From contig NZ_JAHAMK010000004.1 in NCBI RefSeq assembly GCF_018383585.1, positions 138,457 to 202,456 of the forward strand: a stretch of DNA of 64,000 nt, read 5' to 3'. Within the stretch, counting starts at the first letter, position 1, and each line of letters starts with the position of its first letter. The position numbers were made by a program, and so were the translations under genes. Source of the stretch: Microvirga sp. 3-52 (GTDB lineage: Bacteria > Pseudomonadota > Alphaproteobacteria > Rhizobiales > Beijerinckiaceae). The notes under the pieces were generated by a model. It had not been told where the DNA came from. It ran no database searches and saw only the letters and a list, made by a program, of their open reading frames with translations. Shown piece by piece: positions 7,288-16,506 of this stretch.

Positions 7288-10200
7288 ACTCCGCCGCCAA
7301 AGCCTGGCGATGAGGGTGCTTCTCTTCCACCCGGCTGGCCCGCACCGTCTCCTTCGAGATGAAGGTGTAGAACATCGGCACCACGAATAGCGTGAAGACC
7401 GTGCCGATCGACATGCCCGACGCGATCACGAGACCCATGGAGAAGCGAGCCGCAGCACCTGCACCGGTCGCATAGAGCAGCGGCGCGACGCCGAGCACCA
7501 TGGCGGCCGTGGTCATGAGGATCGGGCGAAGACGCACACGGGCCGCCTCCTCGATGGCCTCACGCTTGCTGACGCCATGCTTCTCCTTCTGCTCGTTGGC
7601 GAACTCCACCATCAGAATGCCGTGCTTGGTGATCAGTCCCACGAGGGTGATCAGCCCGACCTGCGTGTAGATGTTCAGCGTTGCCAGGCCGAGATTCAGG
7701 AAGATCATGGCGCCGAACATGGAGAGCGGCACCGACATCATGATGATGAACGGATCGCGGAAGCTCTCGAACTGCGCCGCCAGCACCAGATAGATCACGA
7801 TGACCGCAAGGCCGAAGGCGAGGAAGATCGAGCTTCCTTCCTGGATCTCCAGGCGCGATTGGCCGGCATAATCCTCGTAGAAGCCCTGAGGCATGATTTC
7901 CTGCGCAATGGAGCGCAAGGTCGCCAGGCCTTCCGACGTGGTGACGCCGGGCAGCGGCAGCGCCGACAAGGTCGTCGAGTTGAGCTGGTTGAACTGCTCG
8001 ATGACGGCCGGCGCGGCATCCGTCTTGATGCTCACCAGAGCGGAAAGCGGAACCATGGATCCGTCGGAAGCCCGGACATAGTACTCGCCGAGACGCTCCG
8101 GATTCAGGCGATCCTCCTGCCGGACCTGGCTGACGACGTCATAGCTCCGGTTGTCGCGGTCGAACTTCGAGATCGGCGCACCGCCGACGAGAGCGCCGAG
8201 CGTGTTGCCGATTTCCGAGACCGGCACCCCGAGGGCGGCGGCGCGGTCGCGGTCCACCGTGATGCGAGCCCGCGGGGTCTCGTAGGAGATGGAGTTCTGA
8301 ACCACGATGAACTTGCCGGACTTCATCGCCCGCTGGCGAATCTGTTCACCGACCTCGTAGGCCTGAGACGAGTCGCCGATGGTGCGCAGCACATACTGGA
8401 TCGGCAGACCGTCACCGCCGCCGGGCAGAGACGGAGGCGCGAAGACGAAGGCCTGCACACCGGCATTCTCGTTCAGGAGGTTCTGGATCTCCTGCTTGGT
8501 CTGCTCGCCCTTCTTCTCGCGCTCGCTCCATTCCTTCAGCTTGAAGCCCACGAAGCCGCCGCCGCCGCCGTCGATGCCGACGATCAGGAAGCTGTCGTCG
8601 ATCTCGGGGATCTTTTCGGCTGCGCCCGTGAACTGCTTGGAAAAGGCCTGCGTGTAGTCGGCGGTTGCGTATTTCGGCGCATTGACGAGGCCGAGATAGG
8701 CACCCTGATCCTCTTCCGGCGCAAGCTCGGAGGAAGTCTTGGTGAACAGGAAGGCCGTGGTGCCGAGCAGGACGGCGACGATGACCAGAGTCACGCCGCG
8801 GTAATCCAGCGAGCCTTTCAGGCGCCTTGCATACCAGTTCTCGAGCCGCGTGAAGGTGCGGTCGACGAAAGCGGCGAACCGCCCTTGCGCACTATGAGAC
8901 TTCAGCAGCTTCGATGACATCATCGGCGAGAGCGTCACGGCCACGATGCCGGAAATGATCACCGATCCTGCCAGCGTGAAGGCGAACTCACGGAACAGCG
9001 AACCCGTCAATCCCTGCGTGAAGCCGATCGGCGCATACACCGCCGCCAGCGTAATCGTCATGGACACGATGGGAACGAAGATTTCCTTCATGCCCACGAC
9101 GGCAGCTTCGACTGGCTTGAGGCCCTCCTCGATATGGCGGTGGATGTTCTCCAGCACCACGATGGCGTCGTCGACCACGAGACCGATGGCGAGCACCATG
9201 GCGAGCAGGGTCAGAAGGTTGATCGAATAGCCCAGCGCATAAAGGAAGAAGCACACGCCGATGAGCGAGAGCGGAATCGTCACGATGGGGATCAGCACCG
9301 AGCGGAACGATCCCAGGAACAGCAGGATCACCACGACGACGATGAGCGCCGCTTCGCCGATAGTCTTGAACACCTCCTCGATGGAGGCCGAGATGAAGTT
9401 CGACGCATCGTAGACGATCTCGACATTCATGCCCTTGGGCAGGGTCGGACGGATCGAGTCGATGGCGACCGTCACCGCCTCGGCGACGGTCAGCGGATTG
9501 GCCGACGGGGTCGGCGTGATGCCGATGAAGGTGCCCTGGCTGCCGTTGAAGCTGACGATGGTGTCCGTGCTCTCGGGCCCGAGCTCGACGTCGGCCACGT
9601 CGCGCAGGCGCACGACCTGGTCGCCATCCGACCGGATCGGCAGCATGCTGAAGGTCTCAGGCGTCTGCAGCGTGGTCTGCATGTCGAGCCTGTAGGCGAC
9701 GTATTCGCTCTGCGTCTTGCCGGGAGCCGCAAGGAAGTTGTTGGCATTGATCGCCTGGACGACGTCGCCGGCCGTCACGCCGCGGGCAGCCAGCCGTACC
9801 GGGTCGATCCACACGCGCATGGAGAAGTCGCGCCCGCCGAGGATCTCGGCGTTGCCGACGCCCTCGAGCGTCGCAAAGCGCGGCTGCACGACGCGGGTCA
9901 GGAATTCGGAGACCTGCTCCGGATTCATCTCCGTGCTGCCGAAGGTGATGTACATGAGGGCGAAGCTCTGGCCCGTGCCCTTCATGATGACCGGATCCTC
10001 GGCGTCCGAGGGAAGCTGCGCGCGCACCTGCTGCACCTTCGCGGTGACTTCGGTGAGCGCCGCATTCGGATCCGTGTTCAGGCGCATGCGCACGGACACC
10101 GTGCTGATGCCGAGACGGCTCTGCGTCGTCACGTAATCCACGCCTTCCGCGCTCGACACGGACTTGGCGATGGGCGTGCTGATGAAGCCCTGGATCAGGT

Positions 10201-10369
10201 CGGCGCTCGCACCCGTATAGGTGGTCGTGATCGTGATCGTGGTTTCCTCGACCTCGGGATACTGACGCACCTGAAGGTTCATCAGTCCCTGCGCGCCGAG
10301 CAACAGGATCAGGAGGCTCACCACCATCGACAGGACGGGGCGGCGGATGAAAAGTTCAGTGAAACTCAT
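7286..10369 (-). CDS. RND efflux pump inner-membrane subunit (HAE-1 / AcrB-MexB family)
   Basis: A 1027-residue proton-driven exporter of drugs, detergents or similar amphiphiles, of normal family length. TM1 follows FTELFIRRPVLSMVV. Two large periplasmic loops follow TM1 and TM7. The proton-relay pair is in GLVVDDAIVVLEN (TM4), and the relay Lys is in LITKHGILMVEFANEQ (TM10). It forms a tripartite pump with the adaptor encoded 9 bases upstream and an outer-membrane TolC-like channel; no such channel gene is in the window. The operon is divergent from a TetR gene, probably its repressor. Substrates are unknown. Confidence 0.95.
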   Translation of the reverse strand: MSFTELFIRRPVLSMVVSLLILLLGAQGLMNLQVRQYPEVEETTITITTTYTGASADLIQGFISTPIAKSVSSAEGVDYVTTQSRLGISTVSVRMRLNTDPNAALTEVTAKVQQVRAQLPSDAEDPVIMKGTGQSFALMYITFGSTEMNPEQVSEFLTRVVQPRFATLEGVGNAEILGGRDFSMRVWIDPVRLAARGVTAGDVVQAINANNFLAAPGKTQSEYVAYRLDMQTTLQTPETFSMLPIRSDGDQVVRLRDVADVELGPESTDTIVSFNGSQGTFIGITPTPSANPLTVAEAVTVAIDSIRPTLPKGMNVEIVYDASNFISASIEEVFKTIGEAALIVVVVILLFLGSFRSVLIPIVTIPLSLIGVCFFLYALGYSINLLTLLAMVLAIGLVVDDAIVVLENIHRHIEEGLKPVEAAVVGMKEIFVPIVSMTITLAAVYAPIGFTQGLTGSLFREFAFTLAGSVIISGIVAVTLSPMMSSKLLKSHSAQGRFAAFVDRTFTRLENWYARRLKGSLDYRGVTLVIVAVLLGTTAFLFTKTSSELAPEEDQGAYLGLVNAPKYATADYTQAFSKQFTGAAEKIPEIDDSFLIVGIDGGGGGFVGFKLKEWSEREKKGEQTKQEIQNLLNENAGVQAFVFAPPSLPGGGDGLPIQYVLRTIGDSSQAYEVGEQIRQRAMKSGKFIVVQNSISYETPRARITVDRDRAAALGVPVSEIGNTLGALVGGAPISKFDRDNRSYDVVSQVRQEDRLNPERLGEYYVRASDGSMVPLSALVSIKTDAAPAVIEQFNQLNSTTLSALPLPGVTTSEGLATLRSIAQEIMPQGFYEDYAGQSRLEIQEGSSIFLAFGLAVIVIYLVLAAQFESFRDPFIIMMSVPLSMFGAMIFLNLGLATLNIYTQVGLITLVGLITKHGILMVEFANEQKEKHGVSKREAIEEAARVRLRPILMTTAAMVLGVAPLLYATGAGAAARFSMGLVIASGMSIGTVFTLFVVPMFYTFISKETVRASRVEEKHPHRQALAAE

Positions 10370-10378
10370 GGCTGATGC

Positions 10379-11539
10379 CTATTGTCCGCTCGCGAGCTTC
10401 GATGATTCGAACTTCGTCACATCGATGCTGTTGTCGATTTTGACGGTCGCGCCGGACTGCAGCTTGTTCTGCCCGGAGGCGACCACCTGCTGGCCCGGAT
10501 TGACCCCGGAGACGATCTCGAGAGCACCGCCACGGCGGCGGCCGGTTTTGACGAAGACCTGCTTGACCACCTGGACCTGCTGGCCCTGCTTCTCTTCCTG
10601 GTCGATCGTGTAGACGTAATCGCCGTAGAGGCTGGCGATGACGGCGGTCTGCGGCACGGTCATGACATTGGGCTGCTCCGGCAGGATCACCTCCACGTGG
10701 AGGAACTGACCCGGGAGAACGGCTCCGTCCTTGTTGTCTTCGACGAGCGCCTGGACCGAGACGAGGCGGGTCTTGGGATCGACGCGCGGATCCTTGCCGG
10801 TGACGCGGCCCTTGAACGGAAGATTGCCCTCGGTGGTGCCGATGCGAACCTCCTGGCCGAGATTGATCTCGCCGGCCCGCTGCTCGGGAACCGTGAAATC
10901 GACCTTCATCGAAGACAGATCCTGGAAGCTCGCAATGACGGTTCCGGGCTGCAGATACTGACCGACATCGATCCGCGGAATGCCGATCACACCCGAGAAG
11001 GGCGCCTTCAGGGCCTTCTGCTCGATCATCGCCTGCAGGCGGGCCAGGCGGGAACGTGCGGCGGCAAGCAGCGCGCTGGCCTGGTCGAGATTGGCCTCGG
11101 TGCCGTAACCACGCGTCGACAGGGTCTTGGCGCGCTCGAAGCTGCTCTCGGCCGTCTTCACATTCGCCTGAACGTCCTGAATGTCCGCCCGCTCGACCGT
11201 ATCGTCCAGCTGAACGAGGACCTCACCCTGCTTCACGTTCTGGTTGGCCTTGAACTTGATCTCGCTGACGATGCCGGCGATCTCGAAGGCCAGCTCGACG
11301 CCATTGGCGGCCTTGGCCGTACCGATGGCGCTGATGCTCGGCGTCCATGTCTTCGCCTCTACCTTGGCGGCCGAGACCGTCTGCGGCGGCTGCTGCATGG
11401 TGGCGAAGAACTGGGTGATCATCTTGTCGCGGAAAAAGTTGAACCAGACCAACCCGCCGCAAAGTCCGATTGCAAGAATGAAGACAAGGGCAACTACGAT
11501 GCGCCGTTTCATAGGCTTTTTCCGAGATTTAGAGCTCAT
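10379..11539 (-). CDS. RND efflux periplasmic adaptor (HlyD/AcrA-type membrane fusion protein)
   Basis: A 386-residue adaptor. A basic N-terminus and one hydrophobic segment (about residues 10-31, RRIVVALVFILAIGL) anchor it in the inner membrane, with no lipobox. The first lipoyl half is near residues 85-110 (KFKANQNVKQGEVLVQLDD). An alpha-helical hairpin (about 112-165) carries the Ala/Gln/Glu-rich coiled coil. The second lipoyl half (ALKAPFSGVIG) and beta-barrel domains follow. It joins the inner-membrane pump to the outer-membrane channel. It is the first gene of a two-gene operon. An internal Met at residue 10 could also serve as start. Confidence 0.92.
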   Translation of the reverse strand: MSSKSRKKPMKRRIVVALVFILAIGLCGGLVWFNFFRDKMITQFFATMQQPPQTVSAAKVEAKTWTPSISAIGTAKAANGVELAFEIAGIVSEIKFKANQNVKQGEVLVQLDDTVERADIQDVQANVKTAESSFERAKTLSTRGYGTEANLDQASALLAAARSRLARLQAMIEQKALKAPFSGVIGIPRIDVGQYLQPGTVIASFQDLSSMKVDFTVPEQRAGEINLGQEVRIGTTEGNLPFKGRVTGKDPRVDPKTRLVSVQALVEDNKDGAVLPGQFLHVEVILPEQPNVMTVPQTAVIASLYGDYVYTIDQEEKQGQQVQVVKQVFVKTGRRRGGALEIVSGVNPGQQVVASGQNKLQSGATVKIDNSIDVTKFESSKLASGQ

Positions 11540-11590
11540 TTTCGGAGCTCTGTACGACTATGGTGGGTGCGGCAATAGCGTAACTTTACC

Positions 11591-11639
11591 TTGACGCCAA
11601 GGCCGTGAGAGAGAATTTATATACCGTCTGGACGGTTTA
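11591..11639 (+). promoter_or_regulatory. tetR promoter with palindromic TetR-type operator
   Basis: The 14-base site at 11623-11636 has exact 6-bp arms (ACCGTC and GACGGT) around TG, with partial symmetry out to 11620-11639. It lies between the divergent RND operon and the tetR gene. A -35-like TTGACG (11591-11596) sits upstream, and AT-rich -10-like sequence (about 11615-11623) abuts or overlaps the dyad, so a repressor bound here would block tetR and probably the pump operon. The binding protein is inferred from context. Confidence 0.65.
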
Positions 11640-11676
11640 GTTGCAAGTGCGTCGCCGCACGAGACAAGAGATGTAG

Positions 11677-12249
11677 ATGTTGTTTCCCTGTACCAGAGGC
11701 CGCAAAAGTTCCCGCGAAAAGATCCTCGACGCGGCCGCCGAGCTTGTGGCCGAAATCGGCGCCGGACGGCTCACATTGGATGCCGTCGCGGAGAAGGCCG
11801 GCCTCAGCAAAGGTGGGCTTCTATACAACTTTCCCACGAAAGAGTCCCTGTTGCAGGGCATGATCCAGCGCATGATTGATCAGGTCACCTCCGAGAAGGA
11901 GGCCCTGCGGGAAAAGGCCGAGCCCGGGCCGAACCTGGAAGCCCGCGTGGTGACGAAAACCCTGCTCAATATCTGCTGCGGCGGCAAGATGCAGGAATTC
12001 GCCACCGGCATGATGGCGGCGACGGCCGAGAACCCGGGTCTCCTCGACCCGGTCCGTCAGGTGATCAGCACCACCCTGGAGCAGTTGAAGGCCAATTCGG
12101 ACGACCTCGATGCCGCCCTGCTGGGCTGGCTTGCGACCGAGGGTCTCAGCAATCTCGAGATGCACAATCTCAGCCCGTTCTCGGATGCGGACCGCGAACG
12201 GATCGTGAGGGCCATCGACCGGGTCGTGGTCAAGGGCATCGCCGAATAG
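11677..12249 (+). CDS. TetR/AcrR-family transcriptional repressor, probably of the adjacent RND pump
   Basis: A 190-residue TetR-family regulator. The N-terminal helix-turn-helix lies at about residues 12-58 (REKILDAAAELVAEIG then LDAVAEKAGLSKGGLLYNFPTKESLL), with the family's GxLYxxFxxKExL signature intact. The rest is an all-helical ligand-binding domain that often senses the pump's substrates; a CC pair lies near residue 100. The start follows ACAAGAG by six bases, and the only nearby upstream ATG (11671) is closed at once by TAG. Divergence from the pump operon across a palindromic operator supports local repression and autoregulation. Confidence 0.9.
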   Translation: MLFPCTRGRKSSREKILDAAAELVAEIGAGRLTLDAVAEKAGLSKGGLLYNFPTKESLLQGMIQRMIDQVTSEKEALREKAEPGPNLEARVVTKTLLNICCGGKMQEFATGMMAATAENPGLLDPVRQVISTTLEQLKANSDDLDAALLGWLATEGLSNLEMHNLSPFSDADRERIVRAIDRVVVKGIAE

Positions 12250-12263
12250 GGAACTTTTCGGCT

Positions 12264-13436
12264 TCAGGCCATCCAGGACGGATCGCTCAAAACCTCGTCC
12301 GTATGCTCGCCGAGACGCGGCGAAGGACGGGCGGCAGCCATGGGCTGCCCATCCATCACGATGGGCGAGCGGACGGACGGAATGGCTCCGTCCTTGGCGG
12401 CCTGCGACGGCAGATCAATCCTCATGCCCCGGGCGATGACCTGCGGATCCGCGAAGACATCGGCCACCGTGTTGATGGGGCCGGCCGGAACGCCCTGCCC
12501 TTCCAGGGCCGACAGGAGATCCTCGCGGGTGAATCTCACCGTCAGCTCCGTGAGCAGGGGCACGAGTTCGGTCCGGTGGCCGACGCGGCCGGCATTGGTC
12601 CCGAAGCGCTCGTCCTGCGCCAGCTCGGGCTTCCCCAGCACGGACACGAAGCGGGCGAACTGCCCGTCATTGCCCACCGCCACGATCACATGGCCGTCCG
12701 CGACGGGAAAAACCTGGTAGGGCACGATGTTGGGATGGGCATTGCCCATGCGCCGAGGGGATTTCCCGGACGCCAGATAGTTCATGGCCTGATTGGCCAG
12801 GACGCTCGTCTGCACATCGAGGAGCGCCATGTCGAGATGCGCGCCCTCCCCCGTGGCATCGCGCTTACGAAGGGCAGCCAGGATGCCGACGACGGAATAG
12901 ACGCCGGTGAAGATGTCCACATAGGCCACGCCGATCTTCTGCGGCTCTCCTTCCGGGTCTCCGGTCAGGTCCATGATGCCGCCGAGACCCTGGATCATGA
13001 AATCGTAGCCGGCGCGGGCCGCATAGGGGCCGTTCTGCCCGAAGCCCGTGATCGAGCAATAGACGAGGCGTGGGTTGCCCCGCTTCAGGCCCTCGTAGTC
13101 GAGCCCGTATTTCTTCAGGCCGCCGACCTTGAAGTTCTCGATCACCACATCCGCCTGAGAGGCGAGCCTGCGGACGAGGTCCTGCCCTTCGGGCGTTTCG
13201 AAGTCGACCGCGATGGAGCGCTTGCCGCGATTGCAGGAATGGAAGTAAGCCGCCGAGAGATCGTCGCCTTCCGCCCCTTCGATGAAGGGCGGACCCCATC
13301 CGCGGGTATCGTCGCCGGCCCCTGGGCGCTCCACCTTCACCACGTCGGCGCCGAGATCGGCGAGAAGCTGGCCGACCCAGGGGCCCGCGAGAATGCGTGC
13401 GAGTTCGAGGACTTTGAGGCCTTCGAGCGGTTTCAT
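12264..13436 (-). CDS. CaiB/BaiF (class III) CoA-transferase, probably glutarate CoA-transferase
   Basis: A 390-residue type III CoA-transferase. It opens with KPLEGLKVLELARILAGPW, the standard family start. The catalytic Asp is expected at residue 174 in YVDIFTGVYS. I prefer the ATG at 13436, just after the stop of the preceding gene, to a TTG at 13445 that would overlap that stop. It is the last gene of a three-gene minus-strand operon with glutaryl-CoA dehydrogenase. By analogy with the succinyl-CoA:glutarate CoA-transferase (SUGCT) family it probably activates glutarate to glutaryl-CoA. Other dicarboxylates are possible. Confidence 0.87.
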   Translation of the reverse strand: MKPLEGLKVLELARILAGPWVGQLLADLGADVVKVERPGAGDDTRGWGPPFIEGAEGDDLSAAYFHSCNRGKRSIAVDFETPEGQDLVRRLASQADVVIENFKVGGLKKYGLDYEGLKRGNPRLVYCSITGFGQNGPYAARAGYDFMIQGLGGIMDLTGDPEGEPQKIGVAYVDIFTGVYSVVGILAALRKRDATGEGAHLDMALLDVQTSVLANQAMNYLASGKSPRRMGNAHPNIVPYQVFPVADGHVIVAVGNDGQFARFVSVLGKPELAQDERFGTNAGRVGHRTELVPLLTELTVRFTREDLLSALEGQGVPAGPINTVADVFADPQVIARGMRIDLPSQAAKDGAIPSVRSPIVMDGQPMAAARPSPRLGEHTDEVLSDPSWMA

Positions 13437-13441
13437 TCCGG

Positions 13442-14248
13442 TCAATCCATCACGGCATCGAGGCCGCGCCTCAATCCTATCAAGGACAAGACGCGACGGG
13501 CGGCCAGCAGCGTGCCGGCCACATAGGGGGCGGCCGAGGAGCCCGCGTCGTGGCGGATCACGAGCCGCTCGTTGTCCGCGCCGAACACGGCCTCGCAGGA
13601 GAGAACGAAGGACGGCATGCGCAGGGAATGAACCTGAACCGGCTCCCTCGCGCCGAGAGAGCCGCCGCGGGTTTCCCGCACGCCCGTCAGCTCGGCCACC
13701 GGCTTCGACGTTGCGGGCTGGCGCACCTCGCTGAGGAGTTCCGCCAGTTCGCGGGCCGTCCCGGAGGGTGTATCGGGCTTCTTGGCGGAAGCGTAGTCGA
13801 TGACCTCCACATCCGGAACGTAACGTGCAGCCTCCAGGGCGAACCGGCGCAGCAGCGTCGCGGTGATCGAAAAATTCCCGGCCGCGAGGACGCCGCGCTC
13901 GGCTTGGAGCGCATGACGGTCGATCTCCGCATAATCGTCGGCGGAAAGACCGGACGTGCCGATGACCACATGCCGGCCCTGTGCAAGCGCGGTCAGAGCA
14001 TGCGCCTTGACGGCATCAGGCTTGGTATAGTCGATCACCACATGGGACGGTGCCTTCAAGGCTTCTTCCAGCGTGGCGCTGACCAGAACACCCAGGCGGG
14101 GAAGTCCGGCAGCCTCGCCTGCATCCTGGCCCGCGGCGCTGCGGCTGACAGCGCCCGTGAGCACAAGATCGTCGGAAGCGGCAATCGCCGCCACGAGGGC
14201 CCTGCCGACCCAGCCTGTCGCGCCCGCCAATGTGATCCGAACTGACAT
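13442..14248 (-). CDS. DapB-like (dihydrodipicolinate reductase family) protein lacking the catalytic histidines
   Basis: A 268-residue homologue of 4-hydroxy-tetrahydrodipicolinate reductase. The NAD(P) motif GATGWVG (residues 9-15), VIDYTKPDAV (71-80), VIGTSG (95-100) and GNFSITA (124-130) all follow the DapB pattern. At the signature (about 147-164), the E. coli residues E-A-H-H-R-H-K-V-D-A-P-S-G-T correspond here to D-Y-A-S-A-K-K-P-D-T-P-S-G-T. Both catalytic-site His are replaced (Ala153, Ser154) while the Lys (157) and PSGT are kept. It sits between the glutaryl-CoA dehydrogenase and CoA-transferase genes, a degradation context, so it may not be the lysine-biosynthesis enzyme. I do not know its substrate. 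Confidence 0.85.
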   Translation of the reverse strand: MSVRITLAGATGWVGRALVAAIAASDDLVLTGAVSRSAAGQDAGEAAGLPRLGVLVSATLEEALKAPSHVVIDYTKPDAVKAHALTALAQGRHVVIGTSGLSADDYAEIDRHALQAERGVLAAGNFSITATLLRRFALEAARYVPDVEVIDYASAKKPDTPSGTARELAELLSEVRQPATSKPVAELTGVRETRGGSLGAREPVQVHSLRMPSFVLSCEAVFGADNERLVIRHDAGSSAAPYVAGTLLAARRVLSLIGLRRGLDAVMD

Positions 14249-14265
14249 GAGCTACCAGCCTTCTC

Positions 14266-15465
14266 TCAGAAGAATGCCTGCAGGCCCGTCTGCGCCCGGC
14301 CTAGAATGAGGGCGTGCACGTCATGCGTGCCCTCATAGGTGTTCACGGTTTCCAGGTTCTGCGCATGGCGCATGACATGATATTCCTCTTGGATACCATT
14401 TCCGCCATGCATGTCGCGGGCCTGCCGGGCGATATCGAGCGCCTTGCCGCAATTGTTGCGCTTGACCAGCGAGATCATCTCCGGCGCCACGCGGCCCTCG
14501 TCGAAGAGGCGCCCGACGCGCAAGCTGGCATGAAGGCCCAGGGTGATCTCGGTCATCATGTCGGCGAGCTTCTTCTGCACGAGCTGGGTCGCAGCGAGCG
14601 GCCGGTCGAACTGCTTGCGGTCGAGTGTGTATTGGCGCGCCCGGTGCCAGCAATCCTCCGCAGCCCCCATGGAGCCCCAGGAGATGCCATAGCGCGCCCG
14701 GTTGAGGCAGCCGAAGGGGCCTTTCAGGCCGGACACGTTGGGAAGCAGCGCATCCTCACCGACCTCGACGCCGTCCATGACGATCTCGCCGGTGATCGAG
14801 GCACGAAGGGAGAGCTTGCCCCCGATCTTCGGCGCGGAGAGGCCCTTCATCCCCTTCTCCAGCACGAAGCCGCGGATCTGGTTGTCATGGGCCTCGGACT
14901 TGGCCCAGACCACGAAGACATCCGCGATGGGGGAGTTGGAGATCCACATCTTGGAGCCGGTGAGGCGATAGCCGGCATCGGTCTTCACCGCGCGGGTCTT
15001 CATGCCGGCCGGATCGGAGCCAGCATCCGGCTCGGTGAGGCCGAAGCACCCCACGAACTCGCCCGAGGCGAGCTTGGGCAGGTACTTCCGCCGCTGCTCC
15101 TCAGAGCCGTAGGCATAGATCGGATACATGACGAGGGAGGACTGCACGCTCATCATCGAGCGATAGCCGGAATCGACCCGCTCCACCTCGCGCGCCACGA
15201 GGCCGTAGGCGACGTAGGAAGCACCGGCACAGCCGTATTCCTCCGGCAAGGTTACGCCGAGGAGGCCGAGCTCGCCCATCTCGTTGAAGATGGCGCGGTC
15301 GGTCTTCTCCTCCCGATAGGCCTCGATCACGCGCGGCAGGAGCTTATCCTGAGCATAGGCGCGGGCCGTGTCGCGAATCATCCGCTCGTCGTCGGTGAGA
15401 AGTTCGTCGAGGAGAAGCGGGTCTTCCCATTTGAGCTTCGCGAGTTCCTGTTGAGCACCGGCCAT
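14266..15465 (-). CDS. gcdH: Glutaryl-CoA dehydrogenase (FAD-dependent, decarboxylating)
   Basis: A 399-residue acyl-CoA dehydrogenase that converts glutaryl-CoA to crotonyl-CoA and CO2 in lysine, tryptophan and glutarate breakdown, passing electrons to ETF. Features that mark GCDH rather than a general ACAD are [20 protein letters not shown] (substrate-side Arg), [13 protein letters not shown], and the catalytic Glu at about residue 378 in [16 protein letters not shown] chose the ATG at 15465 (MAGAQQ) because AAGGA lies about nine bases before it; two upstream in-frame Met codons give unlikely extensions. It is first in an operon with the DapB-like protein and CoA-transferase, and divergent from a LysR gene. 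Confidence 0.92.
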   Translation of the reverse strand: MAGAQQELAKLKWEDPLLLDELLTDDERMIRDTARAYAQDKLLPRVIEAYREEKTDRAIFNEMGELGLLGVTLPEEYGCAGASYVAYGLVAREVERVDSGYRSMMSVQSSLVMYPIYAYGSEEQRRKYLPKLASGEFVGCFGLTEPDAGSDPAGMKTRAVKTDAGYRLTGSKMWISNSPIADVFVVWAKSEAHDNQIRGFVLEKGMKGLSAPKIGGKLSLRASITGEIVMDGVEVGEDALLPNVSGLKGPFGCLNRARYGISWGSMGAAEDCWHRARQYTLDRKQFDRPLAATQLVQKKLADMMTEITLGLHASLRVGRLFDEGRVAPEMISLVKRNNCGKALDIARQARDMHGGNGIQEEYHVMRHAQNLETVNTYEGTHDVHALILGRAQTGLQAFF

Positions 15466-15609
15466 GATGATCGTCCTTCCCATGCAAGCTCTGACGGGGC
15501 CGGCGTCAGGCCGGCCAAACCCATTGAATTTGAGCGGCAAAATCGCGCTGGACAGGGCAAATGTAAATCGACATCTTCGCAGCAGGTTATTCTCAATCGG
15601 AATGAACGT
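15466..15609. promoter_or_regulatory. Divergent promoter region gcdH / lysR
   Basis: This 144-base region between two start codons should hold both promoters and the LysR site. A T-N11-A dyad (ATTC-N7-GAAT, about 15592-15606) resembles a LysR-type box but overlaps the lysR start region. A 7-bp GC-rich hairpin (GGCCGGC/GCCGGCC, 15498-15516) lies in the gcdH leader. The roles of both are inferred. Confidence 0.4.
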
Positions 15610-16506
15610 GTGTTTCGCCGCGGCTTTCTGCCCAATGTGGGCAATCTCCTAGCCTTTGAGGCCACAGCCCGCCATGGCAGCGTATCTCGAGCCGCCGAGG
15701 AACTGAACCTGACCCAGAGTGCCGTCTCAAGGCAAATCCAGCAATTGGAGGAATCCCTCGGGGTCTCGCTGTTCAGCCGCTCCCGGCAGCGGGTGGTGCT
15801 CACCGATGTAGGACGCATGTATGCCTCCCAGGTGCGCGGCACCCTGTCCGAACTCTCCGACGCCACCCATCAGGCCATCGCCCTCTCCGGAACCAGCGGC
15901 GTCCTGAACCTTGCCACCCTGCCGACCTTCGGCACACGCTGGCTTATTCCGCGCATTCCGGACTTCTTCGCCCGGCACCCCGGCGCGACGGTGAATTTCG
16001 GAGTTCGCCTGGTACCCTTCGACTTTGCCGCCGACCCCTTCGATGCCGCCATCCATTTCGGCGAGCCGCACTGGCCGGGCGCGGTCTGTGAGCTCTTGCG
16101 AACCGAAGAGGTCGTACCGGTCTGCAGCCCTGCCTATCGGGAACGGGAGAACCTACGCTCGCCGCAGGATCTGACCCGTGCCGCCCTGCTGCAGCAAAGC
16201 ACCCGCCCGACGGCTTGGGCGGAATGGTTCGCCAGCGTCGGCGTGAAGATCGGCAATCCCTTGCGGGGTCCACGCTTCGAACAATTCGCCATGGTGGCCC
16301 AGGCGGCGGCAGCGGGATTAGGGGCTGCGCTCATTCCCCATTTCCTGATCGCCGACGAACTCGCTTCGGGCCGGCTCGAGATTTTGTTCCCTCAGAGCCT
16401 CGTCAGCGGCGGCGCCTATTACCTCGTCTACCCGGAGCACAAGGCGGAGACGCCGCTGCTGCGTTCCTTCCGTGACTGGATCCTGGCCGAGATCCGTCAG
16501 GGATAG
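15610..16506 (+). CDS. LysR-family regulator (GcvA-like), probably of the glutarate operon
   Basis: A 298-residue LysR regulator. The winged helix-turn-helix at about residues 9-65 reads [20 protein letters not shown] then [21 protein letters not shown]. The effector domain follows from about residue 90 and has the GcvA/AmpR-type motif [13 protein letters not shown]. Open sequence extends far upstream, but the domain boundary points to the GTG at 15610 ([11 protein letters not shown]), with GGAA a few bases before. It is divergent from gcdH, as GcdR-type activators are in pseudomonads, and likely responds to glutarate or a CoA derivative. Its stop overlaps the convergent exporter gene by 10 bases. 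Confidence 0.87.
   Translation: MFRRGFLPNVGNLLAFEATARHGSVSRAAEELNLTQSAVSRQIQQLEESLGVSLFSRSRQRVVLTDVGRMYASQVRGTLSELSDATHQAIALSGTSGVLNLATLPTFGTRWLIPRIPDFFARHPGATVNFGVRLVPFDFAADPFDAAIHFGEPHWPGAVCELLRTEEVVPVCSPAYRERENLRSPQDLTRAALLQQSTRPTAWAEWFASVGVKIGNPLRGPRFEQFAMVAQAAAAGLGAALIPHFLIADELASGRLEILFPQSLVSGGAYYLVYPEHKAETPLLRSFRDWILAEIRQG

Noticed and set aside
14314..15609. Long N-terminal extension of the LysR frame
   Set aside because: This part is antisense to gcdH and lacks any domain; the LysR helix-turn-helix begins just after 15610.
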